A stretch of 64,000 nucleotides of DNA from Bacteroidota bacterium (GCA_018266435.1 JAFEAL010000003.1:1-64000); one strand, 5' to 3'. Counted from the first letter of the stretch, positions 29,076 to 38,083 are shown. The notes: generated from the letters alone by a model not told the origin. Made by a program: numbers and translations.

Positions 29076-31265
29076 TTATTTTTGAACTATTAATCGTTCG
29101 CTACTCCACATTTTACCATCAAACACAGATAGCAGGTATAAACCCGGGTTGAAATCTTGTAAAGAAATTTTTACTGAGTTAACTCCGGCTTTATATTCAA
29201 ATGAACGCCCAACTGTTCCGACTTGGTCGGTTATTTTTATTGCATACATTAAATTTTGAGAAAGTTCATCCGCTGAATTTTCATCCATAGTGACGGTAAC
29301 GGTTTCCGCTGAAGGATTGGGTGAAATTGAGAAAAACGGGGAAGAGTAATTGACCGCTGTGGAAGTAAAATTTACGCTGTAAGGACCACATGGGCCTGTG
29401 GCATTCAACGCGATTGTTGCCGAACGCGAGCCTTGAGATGAAGGTGTGGTTACGGTCACATGTAAACTGCCCCCGCTAAAACTCCATGTTGCTCCGGCAG
29501 GCACAGATACAGGTGTGAAAACAAAATTCGAGTAGTTGGGGTCTGTAATGTGATAGCTAAAATTGATTGGGGTATTAGCACTGCATGCAGCCGATAAACT
29601 CGTGTTTAAAACGGTGAATATATTCCCCGAACAATTAGAGTTATAACTGCTCGACCCTGTTGGGAAATAATTGCCAACACTGACCATTTTTGAAACAGAC
29701 GTTACACAACCGCCTCCGCTCACCGTGGCGGTAACGGTAACTTGGCCATTGAAATTATTCACACGTGTGGCTGCGCCTGTAGAGGAGTTAATAGAAAGGC
29801 CAGAAGGGTTAGAGGAGGAAAAGGTAAGGCCTATGCCCGCTGGCAAGTTGGTGGGTGAATACTGGCCAGTGGTGCAAACGAGAGAAGGCCCACTGATACC
29901 AACGTTTTTATAATCTGCCACAGTGTTAGCTATATTTATTGTATTTGTAGTCATTGCCCCTGAGTTGAAAGGATCAAGCCAATTGCTGAGGCGTGTAGAG
30001 TTGGTTCCTCCGCCCGTCCAAGAAAGATCGAATCTTCCGAAGAAAGCATTGTCGCCCGGGTTGCATATTGTTTGCGGATTGCCACCGTGCACTTGACCGA
30101 TGATCCGATGATTGTTGTCATACAAAGGGCCACCTGATGAGCCTGGTTGCACAGTGCCCGCTGCCCAAACCACATTCCAATCGTTTGATCCTAAAAACAT
30201 TTGCTGGGTTGGTGCTGTGTTGTATGTTGCAATTTTCATAACATCTCCTTCAGGATGGGTAATGCTGACTCCCGATGGGGGTGCATTACCTGATCTCGAC
30301 CAACCCGAGAAAGTGATCCCTGAATTTACAGGTGGATCTTGATTCAACTGAACTAAACAAAAATCGCTCCCAGCATTATTTGCTTTAAGCGTAGAGCCAT
30401 TGAAGGTAACTCCATTTACATTTTGAGAAGGGGCACAAGTTGGGCTGTAAGCTTGAAAAGTGAACTTCCATTTTGAAACATCTTGTTGAGGACTGGTATT
30501 GAAGCAATGATTAGCCGTAAGAAGGTAAGGTATATTAATGTTGCAAGAATTATTTATCAACGCGCCACTGCATAATGCAATGCTATTAGCATCCAAAATT
30601 AACGATACAGAATTAGCTTCATTTTGCCATGCAGCTTCAGCCGGACACATTACATTTACATTGCAACTTGCTGATTCACCAAAGTTTGTCACATAAATTT
30701 CTTTATATCCATATGCTACGTTTGAAATATGAAGCATTAATGATGATTTGCTTGCTATTGGTATTTTTAAGTCGATCGTCAATTTCTCACCTTTGTAAAC
30801 CCAAGTTCCCCAAAAGTTATTGGTGTTATTTTCAGATTCCGTTACTGGGCCCGTTATCATTTCACCTTTTTCGTTGTACACCCAAAGTTCTGATCCTTTA
30901 GGCAAGTAAAATTGATCGAAATTCGCACTTATTGATTTTGCTCCAGTGGCAACTAAAGTAAACTTCCCAAAAGCAAAACTTCCTTCATTAACCCAATCAG
31001 CTTCTTTGACTACATCAATATCTACCTTTTCAGCTTGAGCAATCCTAAAAGGTTTGGCTTCCCCCGGCCTGCTTTCACTGGCTTCCTTAGCTAAAAGAGA
31101 TGGGATATCTTTTGGCGGAATATTGCGATGGATTTTTGCACTGAAATTTTTTTGAAATTTCCCTTTGACTGTGACCTCTTCATGATTGTTAAAATTTGTT
31201 TTTACTTGCCCTAATGTTGACTCAATGATCAGGAGCATAACATAAAATGATAGTAAGTTTTTCAT
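29076..31265 (-). CDS. Secreted trypsin-like serine protease (lysyl-endopeptidase type) with T9SS sorting domain
   Basis: A 729-residue exported protease with a long prodomain (~20-195). Its catalytic domain (~200-440) has the triad His253 (LLTANHC), Asp301 (GSDFCLVQL) and Ser377 (QPGSSGGPL), and many cysteines compatible with the disulfides of Lys-C-type enzymes. A Cys/Ser-rich Ig-like region follows, and residues ~650-729 form a T9SS type A sorting domain starting SISPNPSAETV. It would be secreted through T9SS and cleave extracellular proteins. It lies 5 nt after the 243-aa membrane protein gene, so the two form an operon ending in a strong terminator. Confidence 0.92.
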   Translation of the reverse strand: MKNLLSFYVMLLIIESTLGQVKTNFNNHEEVTVKGKFQKNFSAKIHRNIPPKDIPSLLAKEASESRPGEAKPFRIAQAEKVDIDVVKEADWVNEGSFAFGKFTLVATGAKSISANFDQFYLPKGSELWVYNEKGEMITGPVTESENNTNNFWGTWVYKGEKLTIDLKIPIASKSSLMLHISNVAYGYKEIYVTNFGESASCNVNVMCPAEAAWQNEANSVSLILDANSIALCSGALINNSCNINIPYLLTANHCFNTSPQQDVSKWKFTFQAYSPTCAPSQNVNGVTFNGSTLKANNAGSDFCLVQLNQDPPVNSGITFSGWSRSGNAPPSGVSITHPEGDVMKIATYNTAPTQQMFLGSNDWNVVWAAGTVQPGSSGGPLYDNNHRIIGQVHGGNPQTICNPGDNAFFGRFDLSWTGGGTNSTRLSNWLDPFNSGAMTTNTINIANTVADYKNVGISGPSLVCTTGQYSPTNLPAGIGLTFSSSNPSGLSINSSTGAATRVNNFNGQVTVTATVSGGGCVTSVSKMVSVGNYFPTGSSSYNSNCSGNIFTVLNTSLSAACSANTPINFSYHITDPNYSNFVFTPVSVPAGATWSFSGGSLHVTVTTPSSQGSRSATIALNATGPCGPYSVNFTSTAVNYSSPFFSISPNPSAETVTVTMDENSADELSQNLMYAIKITDQVGTVGRSFEYKAGVNSVKISLQDFNPGLYLLSVFDGKMWSSERLIVQK

Positions 31266-31270
31266 AGCTG

Positions 31271-32002
31271 TTATTTTTTAATTGGTTTGGATAAACAATA
31301 GGTAACAGATAGATTAAAACCTAAACTAAAAAGAGGGTTATAAAATGTATTGGGATTATCATCAAAAATGGCATCATTGCGCCATCGGATATAGAGCGGA
31401 GCTAACAGGCCTATCCCAATACTAAATTTTTCGTTGGTTATCCTATCTAGTTCAACTGTGCAATTGATCTTTGTGCCAAAATCGATCGATTTATGATTGA
31501 TCTGTGAATACCCATCAAAACCCCGATTAGGGGAAGTGTAGGTGGGAGTATAGACTTGCCTAAAAGTGTGCAAAGAGTGATATGAGATGTTCGCCCTGAT
31601 AAAATATTTATTATCGAAGGATGTTTTGTAAGTTAAACCTAAAGACAGATCAACATTATTGTAAGTATAGTGTTTCGTATAATAAATTATATAAATGAAT
31701 GAGTTATAATTAAACGGTCGTTGAATATTAAAACGTTGGTTGAAGTAGCCCAACCCAACATCCATAGTAAGGTTCTTGTTTTGCAGAATCAACGAAGGGT
31801 GAAATGAATAGGTGGCCTGTAATCCATACCCCAACGTTGAACCACTCAAAAATTCTTTATACACTGGCGAAGTGGGTGGCGTCCAATTATCTTTCACTTT
31901 CACGCTGCTGAAAATGAACGGTGTTGAAACAGTGAGCGAGTTTTGGGCGTGCAAACCGTAAGTTGCAAAACACAAAAATGAGATAAGCAATTTTGTTTTC
32001 AT
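31271..32002 (-). CDS. Exported protein of unknown function, probable outer-membrane barrel
   Basis: 243 residues with a clear signal peptide (MKTKLLISFLCFATYGLHAQ). The rest alternates polar and aromatic residues in strand-sized units (LGYGLQATYSF, MDVGLGYFNQRF, VDLSLGLTYKTSF, FSIGIGLLAPLYI, FSLGFNLSVTYCL), as in 8- to 10-strand outer-membrane barrels. I do not recognise a named family. It is the promoter-proximal gene of an operon with the T9SS trypsin-like protease, so a role in its export, anchoring or immunity is conceivable but unproven. Confidence 0.74.
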   Translation of the reverse strand: MKTKLLISFLCFATYGLHAQNSLTVSTPFIFSSVKVKDNWTPPTSPVYKEFLSGSTLGYGLQATYSFHPSLILQNKNLTMDVGLGYFNQRFNIQRPFNYNSFIYIIYYTKHYTYNNVDLSLGLTYKTSFDNKYFIRANISYHSLHTFRQVYTPTYTSPNRGFDGYSQINHKSIDFGTKINCTVELDRITNEKFSIGIGLLAPLYIRWRNDAIFDDNPNTFYNPLFSLGFNLSVTYCLSKPIKK

Positions 32003-32049
32003 GATTGATTAACCCAAAGTAAAAGATAGCTATTAGATTCAATATTGTA

Positions 32050-32070
32050 TTCCCTTTTCGCCAAAGGGAA
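32050..32070. promoter_or_regulatory. Inverted repeat upstream of the 243-aa barrel gene
   Basis: Perfect 8-bp arms TTCCCTTT (32050-32057) and AAAGGGAA (32063-32070) with a 5-nt centre, 48 nt upstream of the barrel-gene ATG (32002). There is no T-run on either side, so an operator or 5' UTR hairpin is more likely than a terminator. Confidence 0.4.
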
Positions 32071-32161
32071 CAAAAACCCGCTGAACCGAAAGCCTGTTGA
32101 CCATTGGCTTCAAATCACACGTTTAGTGACAGTCAGGTTTTGATATCTGACGAGCTAGCTT

Positions 32162-32236
32162 TTAGAAGTCAAGCCGGAAGATCTGACTGGCGCCTAAAAC
32201 AGAAAAGCCAATGATGATTTTTTTTACAATGCGCAT
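32162..32236 (-). pseudogene. 24-codon remnant of a duplicated AsmA start
   Basis: ATG at 32236 and TAA at 32162. The first 14 codons (MRIVKKIIIGFSVL) match the AsmA gene start at 21972 with a few substitutions. The frame then runs into unrelated sequence and stops. Part of the duplicated block 32195..32630. Confidence 0.75.
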
Positions 32237-32630
32237 GAATAATGGATTTTAGGAAGTACAAAAATAACAAATGAATGCAAGCAAGGAGTGGACTTTCGGT
32301 AAACTACCTGTGAAATCAAAACCACTGAATCATCCAATCCAGTATTTTCTTTTTCAAAACCGAATAGGGAGGATGGAGCACATAGGAAATAGCAAAACCG
32401 CTCTTCTGTTTTAATATCGGCTTTTCATTAGAAAAAGCCATGAACCCGTATTTGCCATGTGCCTTGCCTATGCCGCTGTGGTTTACTCCGCCAAAGGGCA
32501 AATCAGGATGAGTGAATTGAAGGACCGTGTCGTTGATGCAAACCGCACCCGATGATGTTTCTCGAAGAATTTTCTCTTGGAACTGTTTTTGATTGCTGAA
32601 AATATACAAGGCCAGCGGTCTGGGTTTATC
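32195..32630. repeat. Diverged second copy of the AsmA/ALDH junction
   Basis: Collinear with 21931..22365 in the same orientation: AsmA 5' end, intergenic spacer and ALDH 3' end. Similarity is obvious through the spacer as well as the coding parts, with scattered substitutions. It ends abruptly at both sides. No terminal repeats, target duplication or transposase are seen. Confidence 0.86.
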
Positions 32631-32657
32631 CGAAGTACCGAATCTGCCCGGAGGCAT
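32316..32657 (-). pseudogene. Truncated 3' remnant of an aldehyde dehydrogenase gene
   Basis: The frame encodes the last ~105 residues of an ALDH almost identical to the end of 22050..23480 (QFTHP-LPFGGVNHSGIGK, KKKILDWMI-WF), preceded by about nine unrelated codons. The catalytic Cys, Glu and the whole NAD domain are absent, so it cannot be an active dehydrogenase. The frame is still open to the original stop, and many changes are conservative. Confidence 0.86.
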
Positions 32658-32711
32658 TGAGCAGGATTTACGGATACTACCAAATTAACCGGGCGAATAA
32701 TTTAAAAAAAA

Positions 32712-34016
32712 TCAGTGTGCCGCTACGATCACAGAAGAGTCGTTTTCAAACGAAATGGTCTGCAGTTTTAACATCGTCAGCACCATCACTTCATCGTATT
32801 TTTTCCATTGATTTTTTTCTACCGGCTTAGAAGGCGGCAACGCTACCCGCAAGGCATCAACCTGCACTCCGTTTTTCCAAAACCGGTAGCATAAGTGCGG
32901 CCCGGTAGCCAAGCCGGTACTGCCCACATAGCCGATGATTTGCCCCTGACGAACACGCACCCCGGCCGTTATGCCTGCGGCAATTTTAGACATGTGCAGG
33001 TAGCCGGTTGAATAGGTGCCGTTGTGATGAATCTTCACATAGTTTCCGTTGTTTACGGCATACTGTGCTTCCAGCACCATTCCGTCACCCACACTGCGGA
33101 TGGGCGTGCCGGTTGGGGCAGCGAAATCAGTACCGAGATGCGGGCTAAATGTTTTTATCACCGGATGAAACCGGCTTAACGAATAGCGCGAGCTGATGCG
33201 CGTAAACTCAATCGGGTACTTTAATAAGGCTTTGCGTAAACTGCTGCCTCGTTCATCAAAGTAATCCAGCCCGTCTCCCTGATTAAACGGGAAAGCATAA
33301 TATGGGTGATTGGCATGCTCAAAATAAATTCCCAGAATTTTGCCGATTCCTATAGGCTCTCCCTCTACGCTACTCTCTTCGTAAATCAATTTAAAACGAT
33401 CGCCTTTTTGCAAATGTTGAAAATCAATTTGCCATCCAAACACATCTACAAATTTATTGGTGAGCTCGTCTGATATTTTCATTTCACCAATTGTTTCATA
33501 CAACGAGGAACGAATCACACCACTGACCGATTTCTCTTCGGTCTTCACTTCGCGTTGATGTGCTTCTACTGTTAATGAATCTTTTAAATGGAAAATAAAG
33601 TATTCGATAGGGCTTGTTTCGTAAACTAAAGCAACAGCCGTTTTGACTGAATCATTTTTAGTGATGACTGTGTATTTTTTTGATTCGTTGATTTTACGAA
33701 AGTCAAAACTGGCTTTCGGAAGAAGCGCGAGTTGTCTTCGGATAGTTGCCGGAACAAAGGCACCGTCCAGGAGATCGGCAAACCGCTGATTTTTTTTTAC
33801 GCGACTTTCTTTGATGTCCAGGCCGTTTACCTGAATTCCGAATTTAAAAATGGGCCTTTCTACTAACACAAACTGCGATGAGTCTATGCCAACTTCGTAA
33901 TCGCCCGAGCGTGTAAACAGGCCGGTATAATTGATCAAAAGAAAAGATAAACTGCCGAGCAGCAAAATACCGCCTGCTATGAAAAGGAAAATTTTCTTAG
34001 AAGCCAACTTGGTCAA
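32712..34016 (-). CDS. M23 family metallopeptidase (LytM-type endopeptidase)
   Basis: 434 residues: an N-terminal membrane anchor (IFLFIAGGILLLGSLSFLLINY), an OapA/Csd3-like beta region (~45-270), and a C-terminal LytM domain with the zinc motif HLGTDFAAP, the H-x-H-like YLHMSKI, and GPHLCYRFW. It is expected to cleave peptidoglycan cross-links in the periplasm during growth or division. The start is unusual: the only suitable codon after the upstream in-frame stop is TTG at 34014-34016 (ATT is possible further up). It lies 27 nt after the dsbD stop, on the same strand, so probably coexpressed. Confidence 0.9.
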   Translation of the reverse strand: MTKLASKKIFLFIAGGILLLGSLSFLLINYTGLFTRSGDYEVGIDSSQFVLVERPIFKFGIQVNGLDIKESRVKKNQRFADLLDGAFVPATIRRQLALLPKASFDFRKINESKKYTVITKNDSVKTAVALVYETSPIEYFIFHLKDSLTVEAHQREVKTEEKSVSGVIRSSLYETIGEMKISDELTNKFVDVFGWQIDFQHLQKGDRFKLIYEESSVEGEPIGIGKILGIYFEHANHPYYAFPFNQGDGLDYFDERGSSLRKALLKYPIEFTRISSRYSLSRFHPVIKTFSPHLGTDFAAPTGTPIRSVGDGMVLEAQYAVNNGNYVKIHHNGTYSTGYLHMSKIAAGITAGVRVRQGQIIGYVGSTGLATGPHLCYRFWKNGVQVDALRVALPPSKPVEKNQWKKYDEVMVLTMLKLQTISFENDSSVIVAAH

Positions 34017-34043
34017 ATCAACTACAATGTTAACTGAAAAAAA

Positions 34044-36161
34044 TCAGTTAGCCGATTTGAACTTCGTTTTTCCTTCGTCCAAAAATTTTACGAAGTGATC
34101 AATGTTCAGGTCGTATGGTTTGGGTTGAACAAGCACTCTCTCGTTATTATCCACCAGCACATAAAAGGGTTGAGCGTTGTTGTTCAAATTAGTAATCTGC
34201 AAATCGGCATTTTGTTTGCCAATGGTTTTTTTTATTTTCTGATCATAGGTAGAGGTGTACCATTCACTTTCAGGCAACTCGGTTTTGTCATCTACATATA
34301 ACGCCACCACCACATAGTCTTCTTTCAGCCGCTTCAGCACTTGCGGGTCGCTCCACACACGTGCTTCCATTTCGCGGCAGTTGGTACAGCCGTGCCCGGT
34401 AAAGTCAATGAACAAAGGTTTGTGCTGTTGACGGGCACAAGCCAGTGCCTGTTTGTAATCAAAGTATCCGTTGAGGCCATGGGGCAAATGAAGGAAATCC
34501 GAATAGTTTGGAACATCACAAATTTGATTGGGTGCATCTTTTCGGTTTGCCGCAAGCAAATCAAAATCGTGGGTGGACATGGGCGGCAGATAACCGGCCA
34601 ATGCTTTGAGCGGTGCACCCCACATGCCCGGCACAAGGTAAACCACAAACGTAAATGTTAAGATAGCCAACGATACACGCAGCACACTCACCGTTTTATC
34701 TTCGGCATCTTTACCCTGATCGCCCGGTAACCGAAATCCCTTCATCAGGTAAATGCCGATTAGCGAAGCGATCACAATCCAAATTGCCAGATTAACTTCT
34801 CGATCCAGAATTCGCCAGTGAAAAGCCTGATCGGCTATGCTTAAAAATTTGAATGCCAGGGCAATCTCAATAAATCCTAAAACTACTTTTACGGTATTGA
34901 GCCATCCACCCGATTTAGGAAGTGACTTTAGCCAGTTCGGAAAAAAAGCAAACAGGGTAAACGGAATGGCAAATGCCAGCGAAAACGCAAACATGCCAAT
35001 GATTGGTTTTAAAAATTCTCCTCCCGCAGACGAAACCAATATGCTGCCCACTAACGGGCCCGTGCAGGAAAACGAAACAAGCACCAACGTAAAAGCCATG
35101 AAGAACACACCCAGCATGCCGCCCTTCTCGGCCTGTTGATCTACTTTGTTAATAAAGTTGCCGGGCAAAGTGATCTCAAACAATCCTAAAAAAGATAGAC
35201 CAAACACAATGAAGACTAAAAAGAAAATTAAGTTAGGAATCCATTCGGTAGAAAGATGGTTGGCAGTTTCAGGCCCCATGAGCGGTGCAAGCAGCGCACC
35301 GATAAGGGTATAGATCACAATGATTGAGATGCCATATAACATGGCTTGAAATTTATTTCCTCGCCCGGTAAAAAAACTTACCGTCATCGGTATCATCGGA
35401 AACACACATGGTGTAAACAATGCCGCAAGGCCCGCTAAAAAGGCAAGCAGAAAAAATCCAAGCCATGTTTGATTTGGTTTTTGTTGAGCAAAAGAAGGAT
35501 CAAGTTGCGGGCCTTTAATAATTGCTGGTTGCTGATTGCTGGTTGCTATTCTCTGTTTGGCAGAATCAAGGGTGTTGGGCTCACGATTTGTGATTGTTGA
35601 ATTTGGATTTTGAGATTTGTGGTTTGAGGGTTGTTGGGTGCTTATTTCTTGCGGTTTAGCATTTGAACTCTCCAACTTGGAGCCTGTAACATTTATATCA
35701 TTGAATTCAAATTCACCATCGCCCGGTACACATTGCCCTGTCAATTCTGTACACACCTGATATTCATAGTTGCCCTGAATTTTTAATGGCGAACCCAGTA
35801 CTTTAATTTTTTGCTGAAACTCAGCCGATCCCTTAAAAAATTTTACATCACAATCAAATATCTTGTCATGCTTATCGTGTGGATTAATTGCTACTATTTC
35901 ACCCACTCGTTCATAGCTTTTATCAGCTACAAAATTGAAGGAAGTTTTGATCGGGCCATCTTCGCAGGGGAACTCCGAAGAATATAAATACCAGTTGGCA
36001 TCAATGGTGGCGCGGAAGAACAGCGTAATGACATCACCCGTTTTTGCTTCTTTAGAAGAAACCGTAGTTGTCCATTTTGCCGGTTTTAAAACTTGTGAAA
36101 AAGTGGTTACGAAGAACCCAAGCGTTAGAAAACTGACGAGTCCTACAATCTTTTTTGCCAT
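34044..36161 (-). CDS. dsbD: Protein-disulfide reductase DsbD
   Basis: A 705-residue thiol-disulfide transporter that moves electrons from cytosolic thioredoxin to periplasmic substrates. In order: signal peptide, N-terminal DsbD-alpha-like domain (~25-155; Cys pair in EYQVCTELTGQCVPG), a low-complexity linker (~157-230), a membrane core of about eight helices with the CcdA-type Cys motifs LFTPCVFPMIPM and VSFSCTGPL, and a C-terminal thioredoxin domain with GHGCTNCREME. All three Cys pairs are present. The linker DNA is unlike the rest of the gene and holds a tandem repeat. Lies upstream of the M23 peptidase gene. Confidence 0.93.
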   Translation of the reverse strand: MAKKIVGLVSFLTLGFFVTTFSQVLKPAKWTTTVSSKEAKTGDVITLFFRATIDANWYLYSSEFPCEDGPIKTSFNFVADKSYERVGEIVAINPHDKHDKIFDCDVKFFKGSAEFQQKIKVLGSPLKIQGNYEYQVCTELTGQCVPGDGEFEFNDINVTGSKLESSNAKPQEISTQQPSNHKSQNPNSTITNREPNTLDSAKQRIATSNQQPAIIKGPQLDPSFAQQKPNQTWLGFFLLAFLAGLAALFTPCVFPMIPMTVSFFTGRGNKFQAMLYGISIIVIYTLIGALLAPLMGPETANHLSTEWIPNLIFFLVFIVFGLSFLGLFEITLPGNFINKVDQQAEKGGMLGVFFMAFTLVLVSFSCTGPLVGSILVSSAGGEFLKPIIGMFAFSLAFAIPFTLFAFFPNWLKSLPKSGGWLNTVKVVLGFIEIALAFKFLSIADQAFHWRILDREVNLAIWIVIASLIGIYLMKGFRLPGDQGKDAEDKTVSVLRVSLAILTFTFVVYLVPGMWGAPLKALAGYLPPMSTHDFDLLAANRKDAPNQICDVPNYSDFLHLPHGLNGYFDYKQALACARQQHKPLFIDFTGHGCTNCREMEARVWSDPQVLKRLKEDYVVVALYVDDKTELPESEWYTSTYDQKIKKTIGKQNADLQITNLNNNAQPFYVLVDNNERVLVQPKPYDLNIDHFVKFLDEGKTKFKSAN
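35521..35547. repeat. Two-copy 14-bp tandem repeat inside the dsbD linker
   Basis: ATTGCTGGTTGCT occurs at 35521-35533 and again at 35535-35547, separated by G. The flanking stretch to ~35635 is low-complexity (GATTTGTGATTG, GATTTTGAGATTTGTGG-type words) and encodes a Gln/Asn/Ser-rich linker. It looks like non-coding repeat DNA captured in frame. Confidence 0.7.
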
Positions 36162-36374
36162 AACTGATCGATGAATTAAAGTGCTAAGTTAACGAAGCGA
36201 TGATAAAAATAGTTTTAGTGAAAATTCAATACGTCTACCTCAAAACATTTTGACTACCCTTTGCATCGCGTAGAGACTTGCTGGCGGTGTTTTTATAACA
36301 AGTCTGGTACATTAAAAATCAACTCCTAAGCGTAAAACTCAATTCTGAGCAACGGGTTGTCGGGAGGCAGCCCC

Positions 36375-37088
36375 TCAACTCAACTCCCTCAAATAAAGTT
36401 GAATCGTATTTTCCAATCCCAAATAAATTGCATCGCAGATCAGTGCATGACCGATGGATACTTCCTCCAACTGGAGAAGTGATTGCTTGAAAAATTTCAG
36501 GTTGTGCAGATCCAGATCATGGCCGGCATTGATACCCAAGCCAAATTCGTGAGCCGTTTTTGCGGCTTCGATATACGGAGCAACGGCTGCCGTTTTATTT
36601 ATATGAAAGTTAGCCGCATAAGGCTCGGTGTAAAGTTCTATCCGGTCAGCTCCTGCTTTTTTTGCGCCTTCTACTATTTTCGAATTTGGGTCAACAAAAA
36701 CAGAAACGCGTTTTGCGGATTTCTTCAACTCGGCAATTACCTCTTTCAAAAAATTTTCATGCTTCATTGTATCCCATCCGGCATTGGAGGTAAGGGCATC
36801 GGGCTTGTCGGGAACCAACGTGGCCTGATCGGGTTTCGTTTCTTTCACCAATTTTAAATAGCGCTCATCAGGGTAGCCTTCAATGTTAAATTCAGTCGTG
36901 ACTATTTTTTTTAATTCGATTACATCACTCCAGCGGATATGCCGCTCATCAGGTCGTGGGTGCACGGTGATGCCCTGTGCGCCAAACCGCTCGCAATCCA
37001 TCGCCACCCGAATAACGTTGGGATTGTTTCCTCCACGCGCATTGCGCAGCGTGGCAATTTTGTTGATATTAACAGAAAGGCGGGTCAT
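36375..37088 (-). CDS. pdxJ: Pyridoxine 5'-phosphate synthase
   Basis: A 237-residue TIM-barrel enzyme that condenses 3-amino-2-oxopropyl phosphate with 1-deoxy-D-xylulose 5-phosphate to give pyridoxine 5'-phosphate. The N-terminal [17 protein letters not shown], the [21 protein letters not shown] block, the catalytic Glu in IELYTEPYA, and the C-terminal [13 protein letters not shown] and [12 protein letters not shown] phosphate-binding motifs are all present. Length is normal. It is divergent from the yqeY-like gene; a -7 box lies in the 41-bp gap. The 213-bp region 36162-36374 before dsbD shows no other feature. Confidence 0.96.
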   Translation of the reverse strand: MTRLSVNINKIATLRNARGGNNPNVIRVAMDCERFGAQGITVHPRPDERHIRWSDVIELKKIVTTEFNIEGYPDERYLKLVKETKPDQATLVPDKPDALTSNAGWDTMKHENFLKEVIAELKKSAKRVSVFVDPNSKIVEGAKKAGADRIELYTEPYAANFHINKTAAVAPYIEAAKTAHEFGLGINAGHDLDLHNLKFFKQSLLQLEEVSIGHALICDAIYLGLENTIQLYLRELS

Positions 37089-37113
37089 TGATTTTATAAT
37101 TAATTTAGCGGAA

Positions 37114-37121
37114 CAAATTTA
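37114..37121 (-). promoter_or_regulatory. Candidate -7 box of pdxJ
   Basis: On the minus strand TAAATTTG matches TAnnTTTG, 25 nt upstream of the pdxJ ATG. A TTTG about 21 bp further upstream (inside the yqeY-like gene) could be the -33 element. Confidence 0.5.
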
Positions 37122-37129
37122 CAAATAGT

Positions 37130-37579
37130 ATGAGCCTCAAAACAAAAATCGACAGCGACATCAAAACCGCTATGCTGGCCAAAAATAAAGAAGAACTTGA
37201 AGCCTTGCGCAGCATCAAGTCCATGATCTTGCTGGAAGAAACCAAAGGGGGGAGCGGAGAAGTTACTGCCGAAGCAGAAAACAAATTGCTGATGAAGGCG
37301 GCCAAGCAACGAAAAGAATCGGCCGAAATTTTTCAGAAAGAAAACCGCACCGACCTGGCTCAACGCGAACAGTTTCAGTTAGAAGTCATTAGCCGCTATT
37401 TGCCTAAACAACTATCTGTCGAAGAGATAGAATCAAAACTAAAAGAGATCATGGCGCAGGTGGGCGCTAAAGGACCACAAGACATGGGCAAGGTCATGGG
37501 CACAGCCACCAAAACTTTAGCCGGACAAGCCGATGGAAAGGTAATTTCAGAACTGGTGAAAAAACTTCTGGCACTTTGA
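37130..37579 (+). CDS. GatB/YqeY domain protein
   Basis: 149 residues. The YqeY family resembles the C-terminal domain of the GatB amidotransferase subunit and may bind tRNA-like substrates; its precise role is unsettled. Typical features are the helical N-terminus with LEALRSIKSMILLEE, the KQRKESAEIFQKENRTDLA segment, YLPKQLSVEEIE, and the C-terminal GKVMGTATKTLAGQADGKVISELVKKLL. It is the first gene of a plus-strand run (cvpA-like, hydrolase, CBS, nadK) and its stop overlaps the next start. Confidence 0.93.
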   Translation: MSLKTKIDSDIKTAMLAKNKEELEALRSIKSMILLEETKGGSGEVTAEAENKLLMKAAKQRKESAEIFQKENRTDLAQREQFQLEVISRYLPKQLSVEEIESKLKEIMAQVGAKGPQDMGKVMGTATKTLAGQADGKVISELVKKLLAL

Positions 37580-38082
37580 GTAAAATCGATATTGTCCTGC
37601 TAGTACTTTATGGGCTTGGAGCGTACTTCGGCTACAAGCGCGGATTTTTGGCAGAACTGTTTTTTCTCATCGCTCTGGTATTGGGTGTCTTAGTTGCTTT
37701 TAAGTTTATGGGCTGGGGCATGAACTACCTGCACCGCGAATTCAATGCCGACAATGTCTTTTTGCCTTACCTATCATTTTTTATCATTTTTATTTTAGTG
37801 ATGATCGGGGTGATTTTTTTGGGCCACCGAATTAAACACTTGATGGACGAAACGTTTCTGGGAAAAGTGGATGCTGTGGCCGGAGCTATTTTGGGGATCA
37901 TTAAATATGCCTTTAGCGCAAGCATCATTTTTTGGCTGGCTCACAAAGTAAATTATGATTTCCCGGCATCGTGGACAGCCGGCTCCTGGCTTTACCCAAA
38001 AACGCTTGGCTTTGCTAAACATGTTTCAGATTGGTTTGCCGGATTCATCCCTTTTTTCAAAGAAACATTCAGGCAATTCTAA
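37576..38082 (+). CDS. CvpA family membrane protein
   Basis: A 168-residue inner-membrane protein with about four transmembrane helices: IDIVLLVLYGLGAYFGYKRG, the following hydrophobic stretch to VAFKFMG, YLSFFIIFILVMIGVIFLG, and the AILGIIKYAFSASIIFWLA helix. It matches the CvpA/colicin V production family, whose role in envelope homeostasis is poorly defined. The start is TTG in a TTGA overlap with the yqeY stop; there is no ATG before the first helix, so translational coupling is likely. Confidence 0.86.
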   Translation: MSKIDIVLLVLYGLGAYFGYKRGFLAELFFLIALVLGVLVAFKFMGWGMNYLHREFNADNVFLPYLSFFIIFILVMIGVIFLGHRIKHLMDETFLGKVDAVAGAILGIIKYAFSASIIFWLAHKVNYDFPASWTAGSWLYPKTLGFAKHVSDWFAGFIPFFKETFRQF

Positions 38083-38083
38083 C

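Noticed and set aside
32003-32711. Insertion sequence as the cause of the duplicated ALDH fragment
   Set aside because: No transposase frame, no terminal inverted repeats and no target-site duplication were seen at the edges of the copy.
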